Source of the DNA: Sphagnum magellanicum
Lineage: Eukaryota > Streptophyta > Sphagnopsida > Sphagnales > Sphagnaceae
DNA length: 64,000 bases
Reading direction: 5' to 3'
NCBI GenBank assembly: GCA_021904315.1
Contig: CM038919.1
Span: 12,517,666 to 12,581,665 of the forward strand
Numbering within the stretch: position 1 is the stretch's first letter; each line of letters starts with the position of its first letter. The notes beneath the pieces are model-generated. The model saw only the letters and a list, made by a program, of their open reading frames with translations. It searched no databases and was not told the origin of the DNA. A program made the translations under genes and the position numbers. Positions 11,603-23,400 of this stretch are shown one piece after another.

Positions 11603-11764
11603 TACATGAGAATTTCATCTCAACCTCCTCTTATGCATTGTCTATATATGTGCGTGCATCTCTTTTTGGTTGAATAATTTCTACCTTTGGCTGGTTTTAG
11701 TCTTTTTGTTTAATAGAATTTACTATGGATTTACACCCTTACAACACCGTATGTCATGACATTA
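11603..11764 (+). repeat. ~160-bp repeat A, copy 1
   Basis: Starts 'tacatgagaatttcatctca' and is repeated with about 10% divergence after the 3' LTR at 12092. It lies between the G-run and the 3' LTR. Confidence 0.8.
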
Positions 11765-11778
11765 CATGTCACAACAGC

Positions 11779-12089
11779 TGTCATGCCCATACATGGCCTC
11801 ATACATGATGGCCAATTACGGGCATGCCCATCATGCCTTTTAGGGTTAATGTGCACTTTTAAGGTTAATGTACAATCTTAGGTGATTGTATGCTATTAGG
11901 TACTTAGGGTTTCAGTTTGTTCACGGTTATACAAAAGGCCAAGCCCTTCCTTTCTCTTTTTAATTTTTCTAGAATTCTTTTGTCAAGAGAGTTTCCTCCA
12001 TAATCATATTAGATTTCTAGATGCTCACGGTGGCCATTGCACGACCACCGTTTACATACACTACATGTTTATTCCTTCTTTGCAATTCA
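11779..12089 (+). repeat. 3' LTR
   Basis: The 311-bp partner of 3121-3431, TG...CA. Differences are mostly transitions. The TATA box of the 5' copy reads TACAAAA here. Confidence 0.85.
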
Positions 12090-12091
12090 AT

Positions 12092-12255
12092 ATACATGAG
12101 AATTTCATCTCAGTCTTCTTTTGTGCATTGTAAATATATGTGCATGCATTTCTTTTTGGTTGAATAGTTTCTACCTTTGGTTGGTTTTAGTTTTTTTGTT
12201 TAGTAAAATTTACTCTGGATTTACACCCTTACTACACCATACGTCACGACACCTT
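12092..12255 (+). repeat. ~160-bp repeat A, copy 2
   Basis: The direct repeat of 11603-11764, immediately outside the 3' LTR. Its presence on both sides of the LTR is not explained by a simple insertion. Confidence 0.8.
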
Positions 12256-12614
12256 ATCTTTCATATTGAAGGTATTCAAACATATTATTATAGAATGTAT
12301 ATAAATATGAAGAACCAATAGATTATTAATTGTAATAAGTTGAATAACAATATTACTTATTGAATAATAATATTTTAAAGAATAATAATAAGTTTAATTT
12401 ATGAACATAATTAAATTTCAAGCAAGTTTTCTTCATATAAACAAATTTTTTTTTTGTATATCATGTCCAATTCAATGAATATAAAATAAATGTTCATTTT
12501 TTAAATTTGAGTTCAAGATATGAGGAAAAAAATGAATTTCAAAGTTTGAATAGATGTGTAGATTTGAATTAAACATGTTTATAACAATGCCTTGACAAAT
12601 TTTATCACAATACA

Positions 12615-12690
12615 AAGGTGTGACAAGTTGGTTAAGGATTTAATTTATGGTTGTGGAGGTCAAAGGATCAATTCCCACTTATGATATCAA
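12615..12690 (+). repeat. tRNA-derived SINE-like fragment
   Basis: An A-box-like 'gacaagttggttaagga' (about 12622-12638) and a B-box-like 'aggatcaattccc' (about 12664-12676) lie at tRNA-like spacing. No full tRNA fold is present, so this is a SINE head or tRNA relic rather than a tRNA gene. Confidence 0.4.
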
Positions 12691-13789
12691 GTAATTGTAA
12701 CCTATTACATGCCTATTACATGCCTAGGTGATTAGGCTATTAATGATTAATTGGTTACCTACGTGTTAGGACCTAGTAGGCAGGTAAGTTGGAGTTACCT
12801 CCATATTGTTGGATATCAACTTCTTACCAAATTACTTTAATTATTTAAAACTAATTTACAACTATTTTAGATATTTGTGTTACATGCACATACTTTTGAG
12901 ACTATAAGATATGTTAAATAAGCTTACTTCAATATCTCTAACTAAGTTTGGTGTGAAATATTTCAATGCATGAGATGATGGCCTTGTCCATGTGCTTTCT
13001 AAAGTAAGTAACATCTACATGGGGGTGTTCATTAATGTTGTGTGATTCTTTAATTCTTCAAAGAACCATTGGTTTTGGGTAGATGAAAAAAAATTCATAA
13101 AATTAGTTAGTTTTAGGTTTTTGAAAATCTTGTTTCTAGATAATTGGCTAGTTTCAATTTTAATTTTAATTTTTAAATAATTTTTTAATTTTAATTTTAA
13201 TTTTTATAAATTAATTTAAATTCATGAAAACTAACAGGTTCCAAGGGTTTGAGAATCTAGATGTTGATTTTTTGATTTTTAAGAAAAAACTAGCTGGTTC
13301 TTTTATTCGGTTTTCATTTAATTCCATTGACCTAGATGAATTTATTTAGGTTTGGTTTTTTTAATTTTAATTTTTTTAATACAAGGTTTTTAAAAATGAT
13401 CCAAGCCCTATTTTTTTATTTATCCTTCAACCAAAGGCAATTCAATTAGAAATTTCATAACTACAAATTAAAGGTAAACATCATAACCTCACAACTTACT
13501 CTTGTTGAAATTAGCCATGGGAAAATCAACTATGCAAAAATAAGTATTAACCAAAAGATCCATGAAGCTCATGAACCAAAATAAAATAAAATGATGAACA
13601 ACTCCCACAAACTTGGTATAGGGAGGAATGAGAAACATTTAAACTTTAACCACATGGATTTTCAAAAAGGGAAATCACAAAAGTCTAGGAATTCTTCCCA
13701 CTCAATTTCATCTTCAAATTTTGTATCAATCTTTTCTACCAAATCTAATTCTGCCATGCATGCACCTACAAGGTCACCTAGAACATCAA
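12691..13789. other. AT-rich intergenic DNA
   Basis: Contains A/T homopolymers and 'ttttaatttt' repeats around 13150-13380. No gene is seen. Confidence 0.6.
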
Positions 13790-14914
13790 AATGTTTTAAA
13801 CACCTGATCCTTGGATTGTCAAGCTAATTTTTGTTCACAAAAATAATTTGGTACATGTGGTCAAGTTGTAACCAACACCTCAAAATGCAATGAAAATTCC
13901 AATATTGGATAAATCATTTTTGTTTCAATTTGGCTTGGTAAAATATTTCCAAAAACTTGTTGAACCAACAAACCCAATACTAGAAACTTGTGTTGTTCCC
14001 CACACCACCAAGGCAATGCACATTTGCAATTGTCCACATCAACATGGTAACAACAAAATGCATCAAGTTCTCATGCCACAAGTGTAGTAAAACCTTTTGC
14101 ATTATTTTTCATGGTTTGAAACAAATCCTCACAGTATGAGTCTAAGCTTTGCACTTGAACTGTTCATCAAACGTAAATGGTGTCAATACCTTGTAACATT
14201 GAATCATCAAAGGCAACAACAAACCAATATCATATTGAGCAACAAATGCAAATGTTCTTTCATGACCTATAAAACTAATCACAAACTATAAACTTTTGAC
14301 CCTTGGATCCAACATCAAATCCAACATATTGTGAACCCTTTTCTTTTCAAACCCATCCAAAAATGACAAAAATGGTTGAAGAACTTCCAAGAATTTCGTG
14401 GAAACCATGACTCTAATTCAAAAGCATTTGTTTCTGGAACACCCATACTATCAAGCATAATCACATTAGCAACCTCATCACAAAGTTCCTATGTTCTAGT
14501 GATGACAAAATGCAATGCATCCCCAAGAAACTAATATCTATGGATTTGATTTAACATGTAACTAGTCCCAATTGGTGACAACATTTTTACATTGCTTCAC
14601 ATGTAGCCCATGTTCCTGGGGATGGAACATGACTTTGCAATGCCATTGTTTGTATAACACAATGTAATTGCATTTTAGCAAGTCAACACATTTTGGAACA
14701 ACAAAACACGACTTGTAAACCTATAATTAGTCGCAATGACATACCAGATTGTTAAACATCAAAATCTACAACCTTAAGGGAATTCACAAGAGTTGTAAGC
14801 TTTATAAGAGCTACTATGACATACCTGGATTGTTACATAATAAAACCTTAAGGCCTAAAAGGAAATTATGAGAATTACATGAATTTCAAAAGCTTCAAAT
14901 AATTGAAACCAACC

Positions 14915-15110
14915 ACCACATGAGCTCAAATCAGCCATGAAAATGTCCAATTTAGTTCAAACCAGCCACCATGGAGTTTATAGTAGCTCAAATCAGCCAT
15001 GGAAATGCCCAATTTAGTTCAAACTAGCCACCATGAAGCTCATATGAATTCAAAATAATTGAAATGAATCACCATAGAACTTATATCAACTCAAACCAAC
15101 CATAGAAATG
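14915..15110 (+). repeat. tandem repeat, ~65-75 bp unit
   Basis: Two to three degenerate units share 'agctcaaatcagccatg' and 'cccaatttagttcaaac'. They are probably related to the following array through the shared 'atcagccatg' core. Confidence 0.6.
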
Positions 15111-15214
15111 CCCAATTCTAAATCGCAAGGGATATAGGACATCATCCTCATATAGATCTAAAGCATAAACATGCAATTGATGCAAAAAATGAAACTAACA
15201 ACAAATTTATTAGA

Positions 15215-15880
15215 AAAATCAGCCATTGAGCTAGAAGATGAAATATGAAAATGCATTTCACAAAGAAGAATTCACACTTGAAAAAATCAACAACTGAACT
15301 AGAAAATTAGTTATGAAAATGCAAATCACAAGGAATAATTCACAACTGAAAATTCAACCATTGAATTAAAAAATCAACCTCATAAATGAATCTCCCAAGG
15401 AAGCATTCACATTTGAAAAAAATCATCCATCGAGCTAGAAAGTTAATCACAAAAATGCATTTCACAAAGAAAAAAATTCACCAATGAAAATTCAACCATT
15501 GAACTAGAAAATCAGCCTTGAAAATGCATCTCCCAAGGAAACATTCACACTTGAACAAATTAGCCATTGAGCCAAAAAATCAATCACAAAAATGCATTTC
15601 ACAAAGAAAAAAATTCACCAATGAAAATTCAACCATTGAACCAAAAAACTAACCCCATAAATGCATCTCAAAAAAAGAATTCACCCATGGAAAATGAACC
15701 CATTGAACCAAAAAATCAAATGTGGGAATCCATATCCCAAGGAGGAATTCACACTTGCAAAAATCAACCATTGAATTAGAAAGTTCAGCCATTAAATAGA
15801 TTTAGAACTAGAATGTTCAACCATTGAATATTTGGAAAATTCAATCATTGAAAAAAAAATCAGCCATGGAGGAAATTGAA
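15215..15880 (+). repeat. tandem array of ~65-bp units inside hAT relic
   Basis: About nine to ten degenerate units follow a consensus containing 'caaccattgaactagaaaat', 'catgaaaatgcatttcacaa' and 'gaattcacacttg'. Neighbouring units alternate in type, giving a higher-order period of about 137 bp (identical stretches start at 15446 and 15583). Confidence 0.75.
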
Positions 15881-17335
15881 AATTAGGTGTCTCAAATTCA
15901 ACCATTGAACAAATTAGACATAACATGGTCACCCTTAAAGAGAAAAAAAAAAAATTGTTCTACTAGAGTATGTTGCTACAAAACCACATAAAGTTTTGAA
16001 TTTTAGCCACCATGACAACTTATATGTGAGGTCATGTTTATAACCACAACTAAAAGCTTTGGAATAACAACAAAAATAACAAAAATATAATATCACCAAC
16101 ATCATCATTAGTAACAAGCAACACAACTCCAGTAAATGCAACTGTAATTATTGCACTAAAATCATACACAAAAGGTCCATAAACTTACTTTGTTTTCACA
16201 AGGGTGTTCAATTTGTGAGGGCTCAAACCAAAATCAACACATGCCTTTTCCCATGCCTACCTCCCTCTGCTGGATTTTTTCAGCATGTGATACACTTTTG
16301 GATGTTATTATGGGTAGATTTGATTAACACATAATGCAATCTATGAGCCACTTTCTCATCAAAATTGGCATATTGACATACCTTTGATAACACATGTCGA
16401 TAACAAGAACCATTAAATGGTTCAACTATGCCAAAATCACCACATGACACCACTAATTTGAAAGCTTGAACACAAGTTTGCAAATTGGGGTCTTCATCCT
16501 TGACATATGCCAAAATCTTTTGTGTGAATGAAAACTTGTCAAGAATTTGTTTTAGCTTCACAACCATGGTAGCTCCACTCATATCATGGGCCTCAAATAT
16601 TCCAATAGTGATGTGTTTTAACTCCCAATTAGTAGAGGGAAAATTCACAACAATCGTAAAAATGTAATGGCCTCCTTTTGACATCCAAAGGTCAAAATTG
16701 CATGTGGTAATCAGGCATTTTGCCAAGGTGAGTTGCATGTACTCTGTCAAGGTCTTGTTCACCAATGCATGAAGAATGTTATTAGTGAAAACCCTCTTCA
16801 ATGGGAAGTTCACCCTCAAGCACAACCAAAAAGCCAATCTTTGCAAGCAAACAAATTTGACTATCCTTAATGGAAAAAAACTATTGATAATAAACAAAAA
16901 TATGTCCTCCAAGAATCTCTTATGGGTCTCATGATCTTTTGCAAACGGGTTTGAGGAAGTAAAAAACCAAAGATCCAACTTGGGTTTATATTATGTTGTT
17001 TAGTTGTTGGTTTTCAATATAGAATAGTTCAAGGATGAATGTGCTGAGCTATAAACCTCTTAAGTAAAGAGGCATGCTCTTGCTCCACATGACTTATCAA
17101 GGTTGATATGCCCTAAGCCTTGTTGTAAGCAATGAAGCCCTTGCAACATCTTATGCACAAGGCTAAAATCTTAAGGCCCATATCTCATTGTGGCAAATAA
17201 TGCATCGCATATGTTGGCTTTGTTTCAAATCAACTTCTTGGTTGTTATTTACCTTGAAGAACACCCAAGTAGATGATGTCCTTTGGTGAGGTTTCCATTC
17301 AATTAACTACATCTTCAAGCTATCTAGCAAAGCTT

Positions 17336-20300
17336 CCTTCGCTAGAAGATCATCAATGTTGGTGTCAAACGGACCTTCCTTTCCACTCCCATATTGACAA
17401 TGCTACTATTGCTAGCATAACTTGCAAAGTGCCCAGAAACACAAAACATATTTGAAAGATTAGCACTAGTGCTAATAGAAGTAGAAGAACTCATGCCATC
17501 TTGAGTAAAAATGTCAAAGTAGAAGAAACAAAAATGGCAACGCCTTTTTGATGTTCTGAGGTTACATTCAAGGAGGAAGATTGTGACGAGCTTTTTGAAT
17601 TGTCACAATGGAAGCTTGAACTCAGAGATTGCAAATTGCAAACCCTACTCCTCACAACAAAAACACAAGGTTCTATAATTCCATTATGGGTTTCAATCAA
17701 AAAAACTCAAAGGTATATAATTTCATTAGTGCTAGGTTACAAACAAGGAACCTTGGGTATTTAAACCACAAACACATCAGGTTTCTAACAAAGAAACTCG
17801 TCGACTTTCTCAACCTAGGTTTGAAGTGAAGCCAGGGTTAAAAATTTTGAGATGTCAAGTTGGAGGCAAAGGGTTTTTCTTTTTTGACAATTGCAAGGTC
17901 AGAGGCAAAGCCAAGGGTTTCATGAACTTAGAACCAACGGTTATATTCCCACTTACCTCATCTAAAGACCAACAAAGAACTGGGTGTGTTTTAAAGAACC
18001 ACACAACACTGGTGTTCACCTCCTATTTAGATCAGGCAAGCTCTCAGAGGTGGATTACAGGTTTGTAGCAACATCTGTCCATCCTAAGGTTGGGTGGAGA
18101 GCTCAAGGTAAAATCAATGTTTTTATCATCTCTATCCTCTCATCATTCCACTGTCATTCCATCACATATTACCTACAAATGCTTATTTATGACCTACCTA
18201 TATTGATCCCCAGGTACAGATTAAGGCCAACAAGCTTCTCCAAGCAGCTAGACACTACAATGTTGCACTCTCCTGAAAAAAGTTGCAGAACAGCACATTG
18301 GCAAAACCATGTCCCCTGTGAGGCATCTCTCAAAGCATTCAATTCTCAGCATAAGTGCAAAGATGCAATGCTTCATATGGGGAGAATGTTCAAAAATTTA
18401 TACAAACTTGCAACAGGTCTTCAAACAAATCCAGCAAAACAAAATGAAATAGTTTTCATCTTCATGACCTTGCTGATATAGGATAGCAAGGATGCCTTCT
18501 TGCAGATACAGAAGCCTGGCAGATTAGCAAGAATCAATAACATGCCAACCTCTAAGCAACCTTCTGCAACAATGTGATTCAAAAACAAAAACAAAAAGAA
18601 ATCAAGAGAATGTTTCACAGCAGAGCAATGCTGGAATTCATTTGTACAACCATGCTCCTTTAGCTGCATTGTACACTGCTCTTCTGCTTGCCAGATTTTC
18701 TTGTGGGTGACATCATTGCTCCTGTTTAAAAAGGTACTGTGTAAACTGCACCACTTCCGAAGTCTTCAAAACAGCTGGGATGAAGTTCCACCAGAGAATC
18801 CCCATCATTCCAACACCTAGAAATACAAGAAGTTGCTATACTCTCCTGCCTGTTCAAATGCCTACCCAAACAAACCTATTTCCCTTAATTCTTCTTCCTG
18901 CACCTCCCATTTTATGTCGCAGTTGTCAACCGATACCTGATTGCAGAAATTAAAGGTTCCAGAAGGAAATTGGCACTAGCATTGGAGAATGGTGATGCAC
19001 AGTGACAAAGGGAGTGATTCCCTTGAGAAGGAAACAAAAACCCAAACAAGTTTTGGTTGTCCCTTGACTGGAGGAGGGTGATTTCTTCGGCTGGAAAAGC
19101 TAGACCAGCAAAAGCAGCTAGAGCTCTCTCTCTCTCTCTCTCTCTACACAATGCTTTGCCTACAAAACTTCTGCAACATCCTCATGGGATCTTCTGTGGA
19201 GACATACCTAATGTCTGGATAGACCTTATTGTGTGCTGTCCGTGAAAGCTGAGCCTTCTCTCATAACTGGAAGTTGCACAGAAACACAGAGAGACACAGG
19301 GAGAGATCGGCAAAGTGGTGGTGAATCTATTGCAAAGACATTTAGAATGATAACTACTTCATGCAGACTCTCCATGAGTAGTGTCCACAATTGGAGCCAG
19401 TACTCTGCTAGTACACATGAGGTATTGATGATCCAACATTATGAATAATTCAAACTCCTTCAATGCTCTCAGTTTTCAAAAACTGCACAGGCTTCATGTG
19501 TGGAGTCATAGTGACTTAGCCTGCCATATGTTGGACTTGATTGGCAAAATTTTCAGCTGAACCTCCTGGTTACAAAGGGGCCAGCAACTTTGGTTGGGTG
19601 GAGGGGAATATTGCCCACCATTGCCTGCCAATGTCAGGTTGAGCCCATGGCTATCCTGGTTGACAAGGGAAGCTTCTGAAAAGTGTTGGTCCCCTGCAGC
19701 AACTTGCATCTGATGCCTCTGATGGGGGAAATTGAGGCAAGCAATTGGCCTCTCAGTTCTTAAGCAGCTTGATCATAAGTAGTAGCTGCTTTTCCCACAG
19801 AAGAGCCCAGACCACAGGCAGGTGCAATTCCTGGGGAGGCAAGTTTCTGCAACCCATTTTTGCCAGCATCTTTGGTGTGCTCATCTGCTTAAACTCGGCT
19901 TATCTGCCAGATGTTGCTCCAATATTATATCAGACCAATACTCTCGCCCCTTTTGACATATTGGCTATAACAGGGGTTCAACGTTGCCAAGTTTCTGTCA
20001 AAATGAAAAAAGAAAATCTCTGGCTGATCCCTCCCTGCTTAATGTTTGATTGTGGAGACTTATGGCAAAGGATAGGATATATGTGAGGGAACTAGTTGCA
20101 GGTGAACTTCTAGCGTTGTACTAAAGTCAAGTTGTATATCTGAACAAATTCTCCCTGCTTGAAGTTCCGAGGTACTTGGCTTCCAAAGTTTAACAGGGAT
20201 CCATTGCAACCAAGAATCTTCATTTTGGTCTGGGTCTACAGTACATGTATTTGTACAAAGGCAAATTGAACCCTGCAGCAGATTCTGCATTGAATGCAGT

Positions 20301-20479
20301 CCACTTCCCCACACAACCACAAGTGGTGCACCTGGGATTCGATGCCCTCAGTGCAAAAGGGGTCACATCTCTAGCACAATGACAAAGTCTAATTAGAGTC
20401 GAATCAAACAAGACTCAAAAAAGAGAAAAGATTCTAAAGACACTGGACTTCACTGTAATTTGTATAATGGCTCTGCTTC
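17336..20479. other. 3' flank of the NMCP/CRWN gene, no second gene seen
   Basis: From about 18000 the base composition rises toward that of the neighbouring gene, and the DNA just below 20480 should hold its 3' UTR. A (CT)n microsatellite lies at 19122-19145. Open frames here are short and mutually overlapping and show no domain. No convincing AATAAA signal was found in the first few hundred bases on the minus strand. Confidence 0.45.
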
Positions 20480-23400
20480 TCAAGTTGTGAAAAAGTCCCA
20501 TAACTTCTCTCCGAATGTTGGAGGTGATTCCTCATCAGTTTCATGTTCTTCATTTTTGTCTTCTTCCTCTTCTTCACCCTCTTCCTGTGCCTCAACCTCC
20601 ACTTCATCTTCATCAACTGCTTCATCTGCTACAAGCTCATCTGCATTTTCATCCTCCTCCTCAATGTCCTCGTCATCATCAGATTCTTCCTCTGCATTTC
20701 CTTTCTCTGAGTCTTCACCTGAATCACCTATTTCATCAATGGCTTCTTCCCCATCAGTACCTTCACTATCTTCCTCTGTTTGGATCCCCAGGTCCTCTCT
20801 CTGGATTTGCTTAGCAATGGCTGCTTGTTCCTCAATAACAGGGTCTCTGAATCCTTCTTGCACCTCCTCTCCTTGAAGAACTGCTTCTGGCATTACTTCT
20901 GCAATCTCTACAATTGAGGTTTCAACCACTTTTTTGACCACTGTTTCAACAACTGTAACTTGTGTACCATTGATACCCACTTCCACTGTTTCACCATGTT
21001 CAGCATCTGGTATTTCTAGCACCTCAGCAACAGTAGTCAAAGCCTGTTCATGTCCATCCACCACCTGCAGAGTTGCCTGCAAAATTATTAGAAATATGGC
21101 TCTCAAACTTTATCCCATGCCCCTCTCTATGCTCAAGTAAACTTGCTTCTGTCAGCAGCAAGAACATCACATTCAGATGGTACTTTTGTCAGCCACATTC
21201 ACAAATCAGCAGCTAGGCAAGATATTTGACAGTGAGGCAGTTCCCTTTTGCAAAGGAAGCCATTACCCACAGAGTTTCCTTCCAATTCAAGTCAAGTTTT
21301 GTTTCTGTTCAAACCACACTCATAAAATACTGAGTGATGAAGAAAAGGATTGTGTACATTTGCTGGTTCAGATGACGAAACCTCTGCCATGTCATTAGCT
21401 GCTGCTTGAGAACCATTGCTCCATGCTGCCCTTTTGCCCTGGCGGTCTTGATGTAACCCTGAACCTTCTTGTGACATTGACTGAGTCGCAATTGAACTCA
21501 CACTACCACCACAACCATTTCAAGTATGTCAAGGGTCACTTGTCCCAAGCCTCACAAACTGAACTACTCCTAGCTTCAAAACCAACCAGAACCTTGAGCA
21601 TTTGAAACCCTGATTCTCATTGTGACAAATTCTGAATCAGATACAGAGTGATGGTTTCAAGTGTCCACAAGGTCAAGCAGGGCCAACACAGATACTACTG
21701 ACACAGCCTTACCTTAAGAAAATATTTGCAATATTATAAACCATATTCTACTGTGTACGTCCTCTTTGTAGATAATACTGTAGCAAATAAGACAGCAGCA
21801 GCCTGAATGATGCTTCTAGAGGAGGATGTGACTCACATCGTGGTTGGCCTGAAATTGTAGCGTTTTGCTCCGGGTGTACTCACGAGGGATGGTGGGTTGT
21901 TAAGAGCAGAATCAACTTTGGACCCATCATCAACTTGTGAATTCCGCAACCGCTTCCTCTGTGGTGTCCTGCTGCCAGTCTCAGATTCTATCTCAGCATC
22001 TAGATCCTGTGCACTCACAGAGTTTTTTCGACGTCTTTTTGTTCTGGCTTGTGCGTCACTGCTCATGGCAGGTGTTGCCACATTCACTGCTGGTTCTTCA
22101 TGTAAAGCTTGTCTGCTAGACTCTGAAGCCTCCTCAACAATTCCAACAACATCACGCTGCTCTCCATAAGGTGGGAGGTCCGTATTTGCAGCATCAACAT
22201 GGCGACTGTCATCCTCATGGCTGATGACTTGGGCTAATTGTGATTGGTTGAAGCTAGAACTAGGTTGATTGACTGCCTTCAAAGGGCCAGTTTCATCACC
22301 AGGCCTGCTGGCTGCAATATTGAAATTTTCAGCCTCTTGAGCTTCAGCAATTGCCTTGACATCACTTGCAGATGAGAACAACTGGGAGGCTCTGGAAGCA
22401 CATTTGCGTAACCAGCTGAGCCTACCTGGAGTCCGGGCCACCATTCTACGGGAGGGATGAGCAGTGCTGGCAAGCATAACCGGCTCAATGCGAGGTTCAG
22501 TCACTTGCTGAGAGACTTGAAGGCCTTGCTGGTGAGGAGAGGCAACCTCCTGTTCAGCAGTGGCAGGCAGTTCAGAGGCTCGAATACTCATGGAACCTTC
22601 TGCTTCTTTCAACTCATCTCTGAGCTTTTGTAACCTCATTGTTTCCCTGATTGTATCTTGGCGTTCAAGATGCAAGCTTTCACGTTGCTCACGGAGCTTC
22701 TCACCCTGCACATGGAGCTGCTGAATATCATTCTTAATCTCCTTCCGCTCTTTTTCAGCCTCTTCTCTTTGTCGGACCAAATCCTGTCGCTCATGCTCGA
22801 GCTTAAGACGTTCTGCATGTAATTGCTCTAGTTCTACACTCACAGAACCATGGGTCATTTCGAAGTCCTTTCTCTCACGATCAATCTCCGTCCTCAATTG
22901 CCTCTCAGCTTCCTCGAATTTTCTTTCCATGGCATCACGCTCTTGCTCAACCCATCTCTCTAGGTTGGAGCGTTGAAGCTCAAGATTGTGTACCAGATCC
23001 TGGCGCTCAGAGTCTAATTGTGCATACAGTTGGGCACGATCAGTTTCCATCTGCTTGACCCATGACCCACGTTCCCGTTGAAGCTCTTCTGTTGCAATTC
23101 GGGACCATTCTTCAACCTCACTACGTATTTTCTTCAGGCGCTCCTCTTCATCTCGCATCCACTCTGCCATTCGCTTGCTCTCCTCTTCAAACCTCTCATG
23201 CTCTTTCTTTGTTGCCTCACGCTTCTCATCAAGAAGCTCCCACTCCCTCTCAAACTGTTCTTTGCGTTGTTTCAATTCTTGGGCCTCCTTGTCAACAATC
23301 TGCTTGTGGGAGCGAATCTCATCAATTTCTTGTTTCAAGTGAACTTGAATTGTCAACAACTCCTGGCGTTCGGTTTCCAAGGCTTTGAGCTTCTCTTGCT

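Larger units (their letters stand above)
3121..12089 (+). mobile_element. Ty3/gypsy LTR retrotransposon with DNMT-like and PHD domains, defective
   Basis: The element is bounded by two 311-bp direct repeats, each starting TG and ending CA, that differ at about 30 positions by eye (about 10%). This makes it an old insertion. Internal order on the plus strand is leader, gag with zinc knuckle, aspartic protease, cytosine methyltransferase-like region, RT, RNase H, integrase, PHD finger and a G-run. RT before integrase is the Ty3/gypsy order. All coding parts carry stops and frameshifts, so this copy is dead. No matching target-site duplication is visible at the outer LTR edges. The methyltransferase and PHD modules are unusual cargo. 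Confidence 0.85.
13790..17335 (-). pseudogene. hAT-superfamily transposase, decayed and interrupted
   Basis: Read on the minus strand from 17335 downward. First comes a BED zinc-finger-like segment (STSWVFFKV...HMRCIIC, about 17190-17290). Then an open frame of 232 residues (16978-16280) carries the RNase H-fold region NFDLWMSKGGHY...HITIGIFEAHDMSG...ILAYVKDEDPNLQT. A relic of the HNMLDLMLDPRVKSL motif follows near 14275-14335. Last is the hAT C-terminal dimerisation region (LPWWCGEQHKF...PSQIETK, about 13850-14060). Frameshifts and stops are frequent. A tandem array at 14900-15880 separates the two halves. Terminal inverted repeats and an 8-bp target duplication were not located. Confidence 0.75.

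Noticed and set aside
14915-15880. Possible CRISPR-like or regulatory array because of regular spacing
   Set aside because: Units are contiguous and degenerate with no unique spacers; nuclear plant DNA.
20460-20876. Ser-rich plus-strand frame
   Set aside because: Antisense of the Glu/Asp-rich tail of the NMCP/CRWN protein.
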